Below are positions 1-8,447 of a stretch of 38,734 nt of DNA, in pieces. Within the stretch, counting starts at the first letter, position 1, and every line of letters starts with the position of its first letter. The stretch lies in NCBI GenBank assembly GCA_046590575.1, contig JBKJUS010000068.1, positions 1-38,734 on the forward strand, given 5' to 3'. The notes below the pieces were generated by a model that saw nothing but the letters and a program-made list of their open reading frames with translations, made no database searches and was not told where the DNA came from. The position numbers were made by a program, and so were the translations under genes. This stretch comes from DATLNF01 sp046590575 (GTDB taxonomy: Bacteria; Actinomycetota; Actinomycetes; BP-191).

Positions 1-414
1 GGCGCGCGCGAGCGGGGCGACGAACGCGATCACGCCGTGCTCGGCGTCGGCCTCGTCGATGCCCACGATCCGGTAGACCCGCTCGGCGCCCTCGTCGGTG
101 CGGACCCGGACGGTGGCGCCCAGGTGCACCTCGTCGGGCGGCTGGGCCGCCGGGTCGACCACGACCGCGCTCGCGATCCGGGCGGCCAGTTCGGCGATGC
201 GCGCGGCCAGGACGGCGCGGGCGCCACGGGCGTCGGCGCCGTCCGCGCTGGCGGCGACCCGCCCCAGCTCGGCCTCGAGGTCGCGCAGCTCCACGCGCAG
301 CGCGGCCAGCCCGCCCGGCGTGACGTAGTTGGTCTCGCCGGCCGGCAGCGGGCGACGCGCGGGGACGACGAGCGGCGCGTCGCCGTCGTCGTCCTTGGTG
401 AAGGCTTTGCTCAC
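1..414 (-). CDS. greB: GreB-type transcript cleavage factor (3' end off window)
   Basis: Gre factors bind in the RNA polymerase secondary channel and rescue backtracked complexes by transcript cleavage. The GTG start at 414 opens with MSKAFTKDDD and then NYVTPGGLAALRVELRDLEAE, the usual start of the coiled-coil finger. About 138 codons are visible. The last ones, VYRIVGIDEADAEHGVIAF followed by APLARA, match the C-terminal Gre domain, so only roughly the last 20-30 residues are missing. It lies 66 bp downstream of korB on the same strand. The MSKAFTKDDD opening is typical of proteobacterial and myxococcal GreB-like proteins and unusual in actinomycetes, which generally carry a single GreA. 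This is one reason to suspect that the left 3.4 kb has a different origin. Family assignment is firm; the GreA/GreB subtype is an inference. Confidence 0.85.
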   Translation of the reverse strand, partial: MSKAFTKDDDGDAPLVVPARRPLPAGETNYVTPGGLAALRVELRDLEAELGRVAASADGADARGARAVLAARIAELAARIASAVVVDPAAQPPDEVHLGATVRVRTDEGAERVYRIVGIDEADAEHGVIAFVAPLARA

Positions 415-480
415 GGGCGCCTCATCGAGACACCCTGCCATGCGCACGCGCGGCGGCCAGCCGGCGCGCTCCAGGAGCCG

Positions 481-1524
<1,044 letters not shown>

Positions 1525-1533
1525 GGTCTTGTC

Positions 1534-3435
1534 CTAGGCCTGCGCGTCGGCGCGGGCCGCGGTGGTGGGCTCGGGATGCGGAGCACCGGTGAGCAGCTGT
1601 TCGACGGCGGCGACGACCTCGCGGACCTTGAACGGCTGGCCCTGGACCTTGTTGAGGCCCTTGGCGTCGACGAGGTACTTGCCGCGCAGCATCATGCGCA
1701 GCTGGCCGCTGTTCAGCTCGGCGACCAGGACGTGCTTGAAGTTGAACAGCAGCTTCTCGAGCTGCGGCTCGATCGGCCACATCCAGCGCAGGTGCGCGTG
1801 GCTGACCTGCTGGCCCTGGCCGCGCAGCTCGTCGACCGCCTGGCGCAGCGAGCCGAAGGTGCCACCCCAGCCGATCACCAGCACGTCGCCGCTGGTCTCG
1901 CCGCGCAGATCGAGCGGCGCGCACTCGCGCCCGACCCGCGCCACCTTCTCGGCGCGCACGGCGACCTGGCGCTCGTGGTTGATGGGCTCGTACGAGATGT
2001 TGCCGGTGAGGAAGTCTTTCTCGATGCCGCCGATGCGGTGCTCGAGCCCGGCCGCCCCCGGGATGACCCAGTCGCGCGCCAGCGTCGACGGGTCGCGCTG
2101 GTAGACGAAGTAGCCGTTGGGATCGGTGCGGTGGTGGACCGGAAACGGCTGCATCGACGCGATGTCCGGGACCGGCCACGGCTCCGAGCCGTTGGCGATG
2201 TAGCCGTCGCTGAGCAGCATCACCGGGCACATGTAGCGGGTCGCGATCTTCACCGCCTCGACCGCGGCGTAGAAGCTGTCGCCGGGCGACTTGCAGGCGA
2301 TCACCGGGATCTCCGACTCGCCGTTGCGGCCGTAGATCGCCTGGAGCAGATCGCTCTGCTCGGTCTTGGTGGGCAGGCCGGTCGAGGGACCGCCGCGCTG
2401 GACGTTGATGATGAGCAGCGGCAGCTCGACCGACACGGCGAGCGAGATCGTCTCGCCCTTCAGCGCCACGCCGGGTCCGCTCGTCGTCGTCACGCCGAGG
2501 GCGCCGCCGAAGGCCGCCCCGAGGGCGGCGCCGATCGCAGCGATCTCGTCTTCGGCCTGAACGGTGCGCACGCCGAAGTTCTTGTGCTTGGACAGCTCGT
2601 GGAGGATGTCGGACGCGGGCGTGATCGGGTAGCTGCCGAGGAAGAGCGGCAGGCCAGAGAGCTTCGACGCCGCGATGAGTCCGTACGCCGTCGCGGTGTT
2701 GCCGCTGATGTTGCGATACGTGCCGGGCGCAGCAGCCTGGGGGCGGACGACGTAGGACGAGGCGAAGATCTCGGCTGTCTCGCCGAAGTTCCAACCGGCC
2801 TTGAGCGCCTTGAGGTTGGCCTCGAGGATCACCGGCTTCTTGGCGAACTTGGTGTTCAACCACTGCTCGGTGCCGGCCACCGGACGGCCGTACATCCAGC
2901 ACATCAAGCCGAGGGCGAACATGTTCTTGGTGCGCTCGGCGTCCTTCTTGCTGATCTCCATGCCCTCGACCGCGCGCATGGTCATCGTCGTGATCTGCAG
3001 CCGGAAGACGGTGAAGGCGTCGAGGCTCTGGTCGTCGAGCGGGTTGGTGACGAAGCCGACCTTCTCCAGGTTGCGCTCAGTGAAGGCGTCCTCGTTGACG
3101 ATGACCGTGCCGCCCACCGGCAGGTCCGCGAGGTTGCTCTTCAGCGCCGCGGGGTTCATCGCGACGAGGACGTCCGGGGCATCGCCGGGCGTCATGATGT
3201 CGTGGTCGGAGAAGTGGATCTGGAAGCCGCTGACGCCGGCGATGGTGCCGGCCGGCGCCCGGATCTCGGCCGGGTAGTCGGGCAGGGTCGCCAAGTCGTT
3301 GCCGAAGGCGGCGGTGGCGTCGGTGAAGCGGTCACCGGCAAGCTGCATGCCGTCACCGGAGTCCCCCGCGAAGCGGATCACCACCCGGTCAAGCTCGTTG
3401 ACAGTCTTTGCGCTGGGCAGGTCTGTAGTCGTCAC
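1534..3435 (-). CDS. korA: 2-oxoacid:ferredoxin oxidoreductase, alpha subunit (gamma-alpha fusion)
   Basis: Partner of korB. The 633-residue protein starts with a gamma domain (VVIRFAGDSGDGMQLAGDRF, residues ~18-37; the FPAEIRAPAGT-type motif appears as YPAEIRAPAGT). It continues with the pyrimidine-binding alpha domain (GSYPITPASDILHEL; ELPLLIINVQRGGPSTGLPT; KTEQSDLLQAIYGRNGE). LEHRIGGIEK and TGNISYEP are family signatures. The gamma-alpha fusion order is standard for this class. The ATG at 3435 lies 60 bp from the divergent cysteine desulfurase start. The C-terminal third (RAEKVARVGRE, HLRWMWPIEPQLEKLL) departs from the actinomycete pattern I remember, in line with the greB signal. That impression is qualitative and needs a tree. 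Confidence 0.94.
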   Translation of the reverse strand: MTTTDLPSAKTVNELDRVVIRFAGDSGDGMQLAGDRFTDATAAFGNDLATLPDYPAEIRAPAGTIAGVSGFQIHFSDHDIMTPGDAPDVLVAMNPAALKSNLADLPVGGTVIVNEDAFTERNLEKVGFVTNPLDDQSLDAFTVFRLQITTMTMRAVEGMEISKKDAERTKNMFALGLMCWMYGRPVAGTEQWLNTKFAKKPVILEANLKALKAGWNFGETAEIFASSYVVRPQAAAPGTYRNISGNTATAYGLIAASKLSGLPLFLGSYPITPASDILHELSKHKNFGVRTVQAEDEIAAIGAALGAAFGGALGVTTTSGPGVALKGETISLAVSVELPLLIINVQRGGPSTGLPTKTEQSDLLQAIYGRNGESEIPVIACKSPGDSFYAAVEAVKIATRYMCPVMLLSDGYIANGSEPWPVPDIASMQPFPVHHRTDPNGYFVYQRDPSTLARDWVIPGAAGLEHRIGGIEKDFLTGNISYEPINHERQVAVRAEKVARVGRECAPLDLRGETSGDVLVIGWGGTFGSLRQAVDELRGQGQQVSHAHLRWMWPIEPQLEKLLFNFKHVLVAELNSGQLRMMLRGKYLVDAKGLNKVQGQPFKVREVVAAVEQLLTGAPHPEPTTAARADAQA

Positions 3436-3482
3436 CTGCTCATCATCGCACCGGCGCTGGCGACCCGACGGTCAGTTGTCTC

Positions 3483-3488
3483 TTACGA
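3483..3488 (+). promoter_or_regulatory. Candidate -10 element for the cysteine desulfurase
   Basis: TACGAT ends 7 nt before the GTG start at 3496, the spacing seen for leaderless transcripts in actinomycetes. No convincing Shine-Dalgarno sequence precedes the GTG. A weak -35 match (TGGCGA, 3458-3463) is possible. Inferred from position and sequence only. Confidence 0.4.
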
Positions 3489-3495
3489 TCGGCGC

Positions 3496-4620
3496 GTGTC
3501 CTACTTCGACCACGCTTCCGCCGCCCCGCTGCACCCGGCGGCGCGCGAGGTGCTGTTCGCTGCCTACGGCGACGGGTGGGCCGACCCGTCGCGGCTGCAC
3601 CGCGAAGGACGCCGGGCGAGGGCTCTGCTCGACGCGGCCCGGGAGCAGATCGCGTCATTGCTGGGCGCTCGGCCCGACGAGCTCTCCTTCACCTCGAGCG
3701 GTACGACGTCGATCCATGCCGCTCTGTCCGGGGTGCTCGCCGCTCGCGGTCGGGTCGGGCACCAGTTGGTCGTGAGCACGGTCGAGCACTCGGCCGTGCT
3801 CGCTGCGGCCGAGCGCCATGAGGCAACGGGCGGGACAGTGGCCCGGGTCGGGGTGGACCGGGCCGGCACTGTCGACACGGGGGCCCTGTCGTCTTTCATC
3901 ACGTCGGCCACCGCCGCCGTCTCGCTGCAGCACGCCAACCATGAGGTCGGCACGGTCCAACCGGTCGACGCAGTCGCCGAGGCGTGCGCCGCGGCCGGCG
4001 TACCGCTGCACGTCGACGCGGCGCAGTCGGTCGGTCGGATCCCCGTCGACGTCGGCGCGCTGGGTGCGTCGCTGCTCAGTGCGTCGGCGCACAAGTGGGG
4101 CGGCCCACCGGGGGTGGGCGTGCTCGTCGTACGCAAAGGTGTGCGCTTTCGGTCGATCGGGCCGACGGACGAACGTGAGGGCGGGCGGGTCGCTGGCTTC
4201 GTCAACCTCCCGGCCGTCGTGGCGGCGGCCGCCGCACTCGACGCCGTCGTGGGAGAGCAGGCGGCCGAAGCCGCCCGACTCACACCGCTTGTCGACCGGA
4301 TCCGGGCCGAGATCCCGCGACGCGTCGCTGACGTCGAAGTGGTCGGTGACCCGGTCCGGCGGGTGCCCCACCTGGTCACCTTCTCGTGTCTGTACGTCGA
4401 AGGAGAGTCGCTGGTCACCGAGCTCGATCGCCGTGGTATATCCATCTCGAGCGGGTCCTCGTGCACGTCGTCGACCCTGCAGCCGAGTCACGTGCTCGCG
4501 GCCATGGGGGTGCTCACTCACGGCAACGTGCGCGTCTCGCTGGGGCGTGACACCACGCCTGCCGACGTCGAGGAGCTGCTCGACGTCGTACCGGTCGTCA
4601 TCCAGGAGCTGCGACAGTGA
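3496..4620 (+). CDS. Cysteine desulfurase, aminotransferase class V (NifS/IscS-like)
   Basis: PLP enzyme that takes sulfur from cysteine onto an active-site cysteine for Fe-S clusters, thiolated tRNA or other acceptors. The 374-residue protein has YFDHASAAPLHP at the N-terminus, the HVDAAQSVGR cofactor Asp region, the PLP lysine in SASAHKWGGPPG (Lys200) and the mobile catalytic loop SSGSSCTSS (Cys323). The open frame continues far upstream (to about position 37), but that part is antisense to korA/korB. The GTG at 3496 gives the family-typical start MSYFDHASAAPL. It overlaps the TusA-like gene by 4 nt (GTGA), so TusA is the likely sulfur acceptor. The short Cys loop and length fit group II or a NifS-like subgroup; the exact physiological target is unknown. 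Confidence 0.92.
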   Translation: MSYFDHASAAPLHPAAREVLFAAYGDGWADPSRLHREGRRARALLDAAREQIASLLGARPDELSFTSSGTTSIHAALSGVLAARGRVGHQLVVSTVEHSAVLAAAERHEATGGTVARVGVDRAGTVDTGALSSFITSATAAVSLQHANHEVGTVQPVDAVAEACAAAGVPLHVDAAQSVGRIPVDVGALGASLLSASAHKWGGPPGVGVLVVRKGVRFRSIGPTDEREGGRVAGFVNLPAVVAAAAALDAVVGEQAAEAARLTPLVDRIRAEIPRRVADVEVVGDPVRRVPHLVTFSCLYVEGESLVTELDRRGISISSGSSCTSSTLQPSHVLAAMGVLTHGNVRVSLGRDTTPADVEELLDVVPVVIQELRQ

Positions 4621-4853
4621 CCGACGAGCCCGCGCTGACCCTCGACATGCTCGGCCGTCGTTGCCCGGTGCCGGTCATCGAGCTGGCGAAGCACATCGGC
4701 GACGTGTCCATCGGGGACGTGGTCGAAGTGCTCAGCGACGACGAAGCCTCTCGAGTCGACGTACCCGTCTGGTGCCGGATGAAGGGCCACACCTTCCTGG
4801 GCATCGAGCCCACCGCGACCGGGCAGCGCCTCCGCGTCCGCCGCCAGCACTAA
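4617..4853 (+). CDS. tusA: TusA/SirA-family sulfur carrier protein
   Basis: Small sulfur-relay protein of 78 residues. It carries the family motif in LDMLGRRCPVPVIELAKHI, where Cys16 of the CPxP motif accepts persulfide sulfur, followed by GDVVEVLSDDEASRVDVPVWC. The GTG start overlaps the cysteine desulfurase stop by 4 nt, so the two are translationally coupled. It probably receives sulfur from that enzyme. Downstream use (tRNA thiolation, molybdenum cofactor, Fe-S supply) cannot be decided here, since no thiolase-type tRNA enzyme or molybdopterin gene is adjacent. The TAA stop is followed 7 bp later by a long inverted repeat. Confidence 0.88.
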   Translation: MTDEPALTLDMLGRRCPVPVIELAKHIGDVSIGDVVEVLSDDEASRVDVPVWCRMKGHTFLGIEPTATGQRLRVRRQH

Positions 4854-4860
4854 CCCAGCG

Positions 4861-4933
4861 CGACTTCACCCACTCAATCCACCTGAAAATCGGGATTCTT
4901 GGCCAAATCCGGTGGTTTTAGTGGGTGAAGTCG
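4861..4933. repeat. Long imperfect palindrome (14-bp perfect arms)
   Basis: CGACTTCACCCACT (4861-4874) is the exact reverse complement of AGTGGGTGAAGTCG (4920-4933). Inside the 45-nt spacer, CCACC/GGTGG and GGATT/AATCC add further pairing, so one branched hairpin of 73 nt is possible. It sits between the tusA stop and the GNAT start. It lacks a U-tract and is larger than a usual terminator. It could be a REP/MITE-like palindrome, a factor-independent terminator or an mRNA processing signal. Confidence 0.75.
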
Positions 4934-4947
4934 GATGGGGTGGGGGG

Positions 4948-5595
4948 ATGAGCACCGACCACTGGCCGCTATTCGGGCTGAGCATCACCACGCCGCGGCT
5001 GGTGCTGCGACCGCCGACCGACGACGACTTCGCCGACCTGCTCGCCGCGATCGACGCCGGCATCCACGATCCGGGGGTCATGCCCTTCCTGATGGCGTGG
5101 ACGGACAAGCCGCGCGACGAGCGCGAGCGGGAGTCGGTGCAGTGGTGGTGGCGGCAGCGAGCAGAGTGGAAGCCCGATGACTGGTCACTTCCGCTCGCCG
5201 TCTTCCTCGACGGACGCGCCATCGGGATGCAGGACGTGAGCGCGAAGAAGTTCGCGGTACGCCGGGTGGTCGAGACCGGGTCGTGGCTCACCCGTGACGT
5301 CCACGGGCAGGGCTTCGGCAAGGAGGTCCGATCGGGCGCCTTGCAGCTCGCGTTCGCAGAGCTCGGCGCCGAGCTCGCGCTGTCGGAGGCCTTCGCCGAC
5401 AACGCCGCATCGCTCGGCGTCTCCCGGTCCCTCGGCTACTGCGACAACGGGATGACCCGCCACGCCCCCCGCGGCGAGGCGAAGGACTCCCTCGGGCTGC
5501 GCCTCGAGCGGGCCGAGTGGGAGCGCCGGCGTACGTCGTACCCCATCGCCGAGATCACCGGCCTCGATGCGTGCCGCGAGATGTTCGGGATCTAG
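4948..5595 (+). CDS. GNAT-family N-acetyltransferase (RimJ/RimL-like)
   Basis: Predicted acetyl-CoA-dependent N-acetyltransferase of 215 residues. TPRLVLRPPTDDDFADLLAAI near the N-terminus is the usual RimJ-type opening. The acetyl-CoA loop region is TGSWLTRDVHGQGFGKEVR (Q/R-x-x-G-x-G/A), and NAASLGVSRSLGYCDNG is the C-terminal motif B equivalent. The ATG at 4948 is chosen because it follows a G-rich ribosome site and gives the normal N-terminus; an upstream start at 4912 would lie inside the palindrome. Its stop codon TAG (5593-5595) shares bases with the adenosine kinase stop on the other strand. Substrate unknown. Confidence 0.85.
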   Translation: MSTDHWPLFGLSITTPRLVLRPPTDDDFADLLAAIDAGIHDPGVMPFLMAWTDKPRDERERESVQWWWRQRAEWKPDDWSLPLAVFLDGRAIGMQDVSAKKFAVRRVVETGSWLTRDVHGQGFGKEVRSGALQLAFAELGAELALSEAFADNAASLGVSRSLGYCDNGMTRHAPRGEAKDSLGLRLERAEWERRRTSYPIAEITGLDACREMFGI

Positions 5596-6569
5596 CCCGG
5601 CAGGTGCGGCCGCACCTGCGCGGCCGCAGCGTCGCCGTACGCCGAAGCGAGCCGGGCGAGGAACGGCTCCCGCGAGACGGCGTACTCCTGGGTGCCGACC
5701 GTCTCCAGCACGTACGTCGCAAGAAGCGTGCCGACCTGTGCGCTGCGCTCCAGCGAGAGCTCCCAGGCCTGCGCGGCAAGGAAACCCGCGCGAAATGCGT
5801 CGCCGACACCGGTGGGGTCGGCCTTGCACTCCTCGGGCACCACCGGCACCTCGATGGGTGCTTCACCCGCCCGCTCGACGACGCAACCCTTGGCGCCCAG
5901 CGTAGTCACCCGGGTCTCGACCCGGGCCAGCACCTCGTCGGTCGTCCATCCGGTCTTGCTCTCGATGAGCGCGGCCTCGTAGTCGTTGGTGATGAGGAAT
6001 CGAGCGCCATCGACCAGCGCCTCGATGCCGGGGCCGTCGAGACTGGACAGCTGCTGGCTCGGGTCGGCGACGAAGGGGATGCCGGCCGACTTCGCCTCGG
6101 TGGTGTGCCGAACCATGGCTTCCGGATCGTTGGGGCTCACCACGACGAGATCGAGACTGCCGACCCGGCGCACGATCGGCATGAGCTCGATGTCACGTGA
6201 CTCGGTCATCGCACCTGGATAGAAGGTGGCGATCTGGCACTGGTCGGCGTCGGTGGTGCAGAAGAACCGGGCGGTGTGCTTGAGGTCACTGACGTGCACG
6301 CTGCCCGTGTCGACCCCCGCGCGGGTCAGCCACGCGTCGTAGTCACCCCAGTCAGCGCCCACGGAGCCCACGAGCACGGGCCGCAGGCCCAGCTGGGCCA
6401 TCCCGTAGGCGATGTTGGCCGCCACTCCCCCACGACGGCGATCGAGGTCATCGGCGAGGAAGGACAGCGAGAGCCGATGCAGCTGGTCAGGCAGCAGCTG
6501 GTCGGCGAAGCGGCCCTGGAAGGTCATCAGGTAGTCCGTCGCGATGGACCCGGTCACGGCGATGCGCAT
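5592..6569 (-). CDS. adoK: Adenosine kinase, PfkB family (AdoK/CbhK type)
   Basis: Ribokinase-family enzyme of 325 residues that phosphorylates adenosine to AMP. It resembles the M. tuberculosis adenosine kinase closely: MRIAVTGSIATDYLMTFQGR, LSLSFLADDL, RRGGVAANIAYG, ATFYPGAMTESR, FVADPSQQL, and the catalytic PfkB signature DPTGVGDAFRAGF with the Asp base. The actinobacterial adenosine kinases are unusual in being PfkB/ribokinase-like rather than like the eukaryotic enzymes. The ATG at 6569 follows a TAGGCT -10 box by 8 nt, suggesting a leaderless mRNA. The gene converges on the GNAT gene with overlapping stop codons. Confidence 0.9.
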   Translation of the reverse strand: MRIAVTGSIATDYLMTFQGRFADQLLPDQLHRLSLSFLADDLDRRRGGVAANIAYGMAQLGLRPVLVGSVGADWGDYDAWLTRAGVDTGSVHVSDLKHTARFFCTTDADQCQIATFYPGAMTESRDIELMPIVRRVGSLDLVVVSPNDPEAMVRHTTEAKSAGIPFVADPSQQLSSLDGPGIEALVDGARFLITNDYEAALIESKTGWTTDEVLARVETRVTTLGAKGCVVERAGEAPIEVPVVPEECKADPTGVGDAFRAGFLAAQAWELSLERSAQVGTLLATYVLETVGTQEYAVSREPFLARLASAYGDAAAAQVRPHLPG

Positions 6570-6577
6570 GAGAGGGG

Positions 6578-6583
6578 AGCCTA
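6578..6583 (-). promoter_or_regulatory. Candidate TAGGCT -10 element of adoK
   Basis: TAGGCT on the minus strand ends 8 nt before the adoK ATG, in the right place for a leaderless promoter. The same hexamer stands before the thiolase (8368-8373) and upstream of gcvT (37197-37202). No clear -35 is asserted. Confidence 0.4.
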
Positions 6584-6635
6584 GTAGCGTCGCCGCTGGA
6601 TACCTGCGCATCCAGTCGTACGAGAGGCCCACACC

Positions 6636-7145
6636 ATGTCTGCCGACCTGACCGCCATCGCCGCCCGCATCCCCCTTGAAGCCTTCGCCGCGGGTCGCGT
6701 CGAGGTACTCGAGGAGATCCTCGCGGACGACTACGTCGTACACGTGCTGCCCGCGGAGGGCACCGGTGGCGCAGAGCTGCTCGCCGGCTTGATCGGCCGC
6801 CTCCGGTCCGCCTTTCCCGACCTCGCCTACACCGTCGACGACGCGATCGTGTCCGGCTCGACCGTCGCCATGCGGGCGACCGCATCGGGCACTCAAACCG
6901 GACAGCTCCAGAGTCTCGCGCCGACCGGCAAGAGAGCGAAGTGGACCGAGATGCACTTCCTGCGCTTCGACGGTGACCGCGTCAGCGAGCACTGGGGCGT
7001 CGCTGACGAGTTCGCCGCGCTGCAGCAGCTCGGCATCGCTGCGCACACCATGCCGGCGGTCCTGGACATCCTGGCCGGTCGCGAGATCCGCATCCCCGAC
7101 TCGGCCAAGGCGCTCGTCGACGGCTTCGACGCCTACGGCTCGTAG
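6636..7145 (+). CDS. SnoaL-like / ester cyclase-family protein
   Basis: A 169-residue protein of the NTF2-like SnoaL polyketide-cyclase superfamily. LEEILADDYVVHVLPAEG, FPDLAYTVDDAIVSGSTVAMRATASGTQTG, and KWTEMHFLRFDGDRVSEHW match the conserved strands and the closing tryptophan of the fold. GAGAGG 9 nt before the ATG is a plausible ribosome site. Members act as cyclases, hydrolases or plain ligand-binding proteins; nothing nearby indicates a substrate, so the catalytic role is open. It converges on the thiolase, with a hairpin between the two stops. Confidence 0.82.
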   Translation: MSADLTAIAARIPLEAFAAGRVEVLEEILADDYVVHVLPAEGTGGAELLAGLIGRLRSAFPDLAYTVDDAIVSGSTVAMRATASGTQTGQLQSLAPTGKRAKWTEMHFLRFDGDRVSEHWGVADEFAALQQLGIAAHTMPAVLDILAGREIRIPDSAKALVDGFDAYGS

Positions 7146-7150
7146 CCCGA

Positions 7151-7168
7151 CCCGCCCACTACGGCGGG
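7151..7168. terminator. Bidirectional hairpin between convergent genes
   Basis: CCCGCC (7151-7156) pairs with GGCGGG (7163-7168) around a 6-nt loop. It lies between the stops of the SnoaL-like gene (7145) and the thiolase (7177), where a shared terminator is expected. There is no U-tract on either side, so it is a modest call. Confidence 0.45.
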
Positions 7169-7176
7169 AGGGCGGC

Positions 7177-8361
7177 TCAGACGCGCTCGATGAGCATGGC
7201 GGCGCCTTGGCCGACCCCGACGCACATCGTGGCCAGGCCGCGCCGCGCGTCCTCGCGCTCCATCCGGCCGAGCAGCGTCACGATCAGCCGGGCACCGCTG
7301 CAGCCGAGTGGGTGGCCCAGCGCGATCGCGCCGCCGTCGGCGTTGACGGTGTCGACGTCGAGGTGCAGGCGACGCAGGGAAGCAAGCACCTGTACGGCGA
7401 ACGCCTCGTTGATCTCCACCGCATCCAGGTCGGCGGCGCGCCAACCGGCCCGGGCCAACGCCTTCTCCGACGCGGGCACTGGGCCGATCCCCATCAGATG
7501 CGGCTCCACCCCAGCCGCCGCCGCCGACGCCACCCGGGCCCGCGGGGTGAGACCGAGTCGCTCGACCGCATCGCCGCTCGCCACCACGATCGCCGCCGCG
7601 CCATCGGACAGTGGCGACGACGTACCCGCCGTCACGATCCCGCCGGGGCGGAAGGCCGGCTTGAGCGCGGCGAGGCGCTCCATCGTCGTACCGGGACGCG
7701 GGCCCTCGTCGACCGTCACCAGGCCTGCTGCAGTCTCGACCGGGACGATCTCGGCGTCGAACCGGCCGGCTTTCTGAGCAGCCACCGCCCGGTCCTGCGA
7801 CCGCAGCCCCCAGGCGTCAGACTCCTCGCGAGTGATGCCGTCGAGGATGGCCACCTCCTCGGCGGTCTCGCCCATCGCCAGCGTGGTCTGCGGGCGCGCC
7901 GTCAGCCGTGGGTTGGCGAAGCGCCAGCCGAGTGAGGTGTCGAAGACCTCGGGCGCCTTGGCCCACGGGGTGCCGGCTTTGCTCATGACGTACGGCGCCC
8001 GCGTCATCGACTCAACCCCGCCGGCGATGATGACGTCGGCCTCACCGGCCCGGATCTGCGCCGCGGCAGCCGCGATGGCCGTGAGTCCGCTCGCACACAA
8101 CCGGTTGACGGTAAAGGCCGGGATCTCGATCGGCAGTCCGGCGAGCAGCACCGACATCCGGGCGACGTTGCGGTTGTCCTCGCCGGCCTGATTGGCCGCG
8201 CCCAGCACGACCTCGTCGATCGCCGCCGGGTCGAGCCCGGCCCGCTCCACCGCTGCCCGCACAACTAAGCCAGCCAGGTCGTCAGGGCGCACGCCCGCCA
8301 GCGCTCCGCCGTAGCGACCCATCGGGGTCCGCACGCCACCGACCAGGAAGGCATCCGTCAT
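7177..8361 (-). CDS. Thiolase / acetyl-CoA C-acyltransferase
   Basis: Thiolase of 394 residues, the standard length, that cleaves 3-ketoacyl-CoA or joins acyl-CoAs. The nucleophilic Cys lies in VNRLCASGLTAIAAAA (about residue 90). The other active-site segments are EINEAFAVQ, GGAIALGHPLGCSGAR and the C-terminal general base CVGVGQG. The usual glycine-rich motif reads GHPLGASG; here Ala is Cys, a mild variation. The length and the GVESMTRAPYVM segment fit degradative or 3-oxoadipyl-CoA thiolases, but no beta-oxidation or aromatic genes are adjacent, so the substrate chain length is unassigned. The ATG start follows a TAGGCT box by 6 nt, so the mRNA is probably leaderless. Confidence 0.92.
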   Translation of the reverse strand: MTDAFLVGGVRTPMGRYGGALAGVRPDDLAGLVVRAAVERAGLDPAAIDEVVLGAANQAGEDNRNVARMSVLLAGLPIEIPAFTVNRLCASGLTAIAAAAAQIRAGEADVIIAGGVESMTRAPYVMSKAGTPWAKAPEVFDTSLGWRFANPRLTARPQTTLAMGETAEEVAILDGITREESDAWGLRSQDRAVAAQKAGRFDAEIVPVETAAGLVTVDEGPRPGTTMERLAALKPAFRPGGIVTAGTSSPLSDGAAAIVVASGDAVERLGLTPRARVASAAAAGVEPHLMGIGPVPASEKALARAGWRAADLDAVEINEAFAVQVLASLRRLHLDVDTVNADGGAIALGHPLGCSGARLIVTLLGRMEREDARRGLATMCVGVGQGAAMLIERV

Positions 8362-8367
8362 GGGACG

Positions 8368-8373
8368 AGCCTA
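8368..8373 (-). promoter_or_regulatory. Candidate TAGGCT -10 element of the thiolase gene
   Basis: TAGGCT on the minus strand lies 6 nt before the ATG at 8361, close enough that transcription probably starts at or near the start codon. It is identical to the box before adoK. Confidence 0.4.
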
Positions 8374-8447
8374 ACGGCCACGACATGCGTGGAACCGCTG
8401 CTCGCTATGCCGCGTCAGAGGGGTCACGATCGACTACGGAGGAAGCC

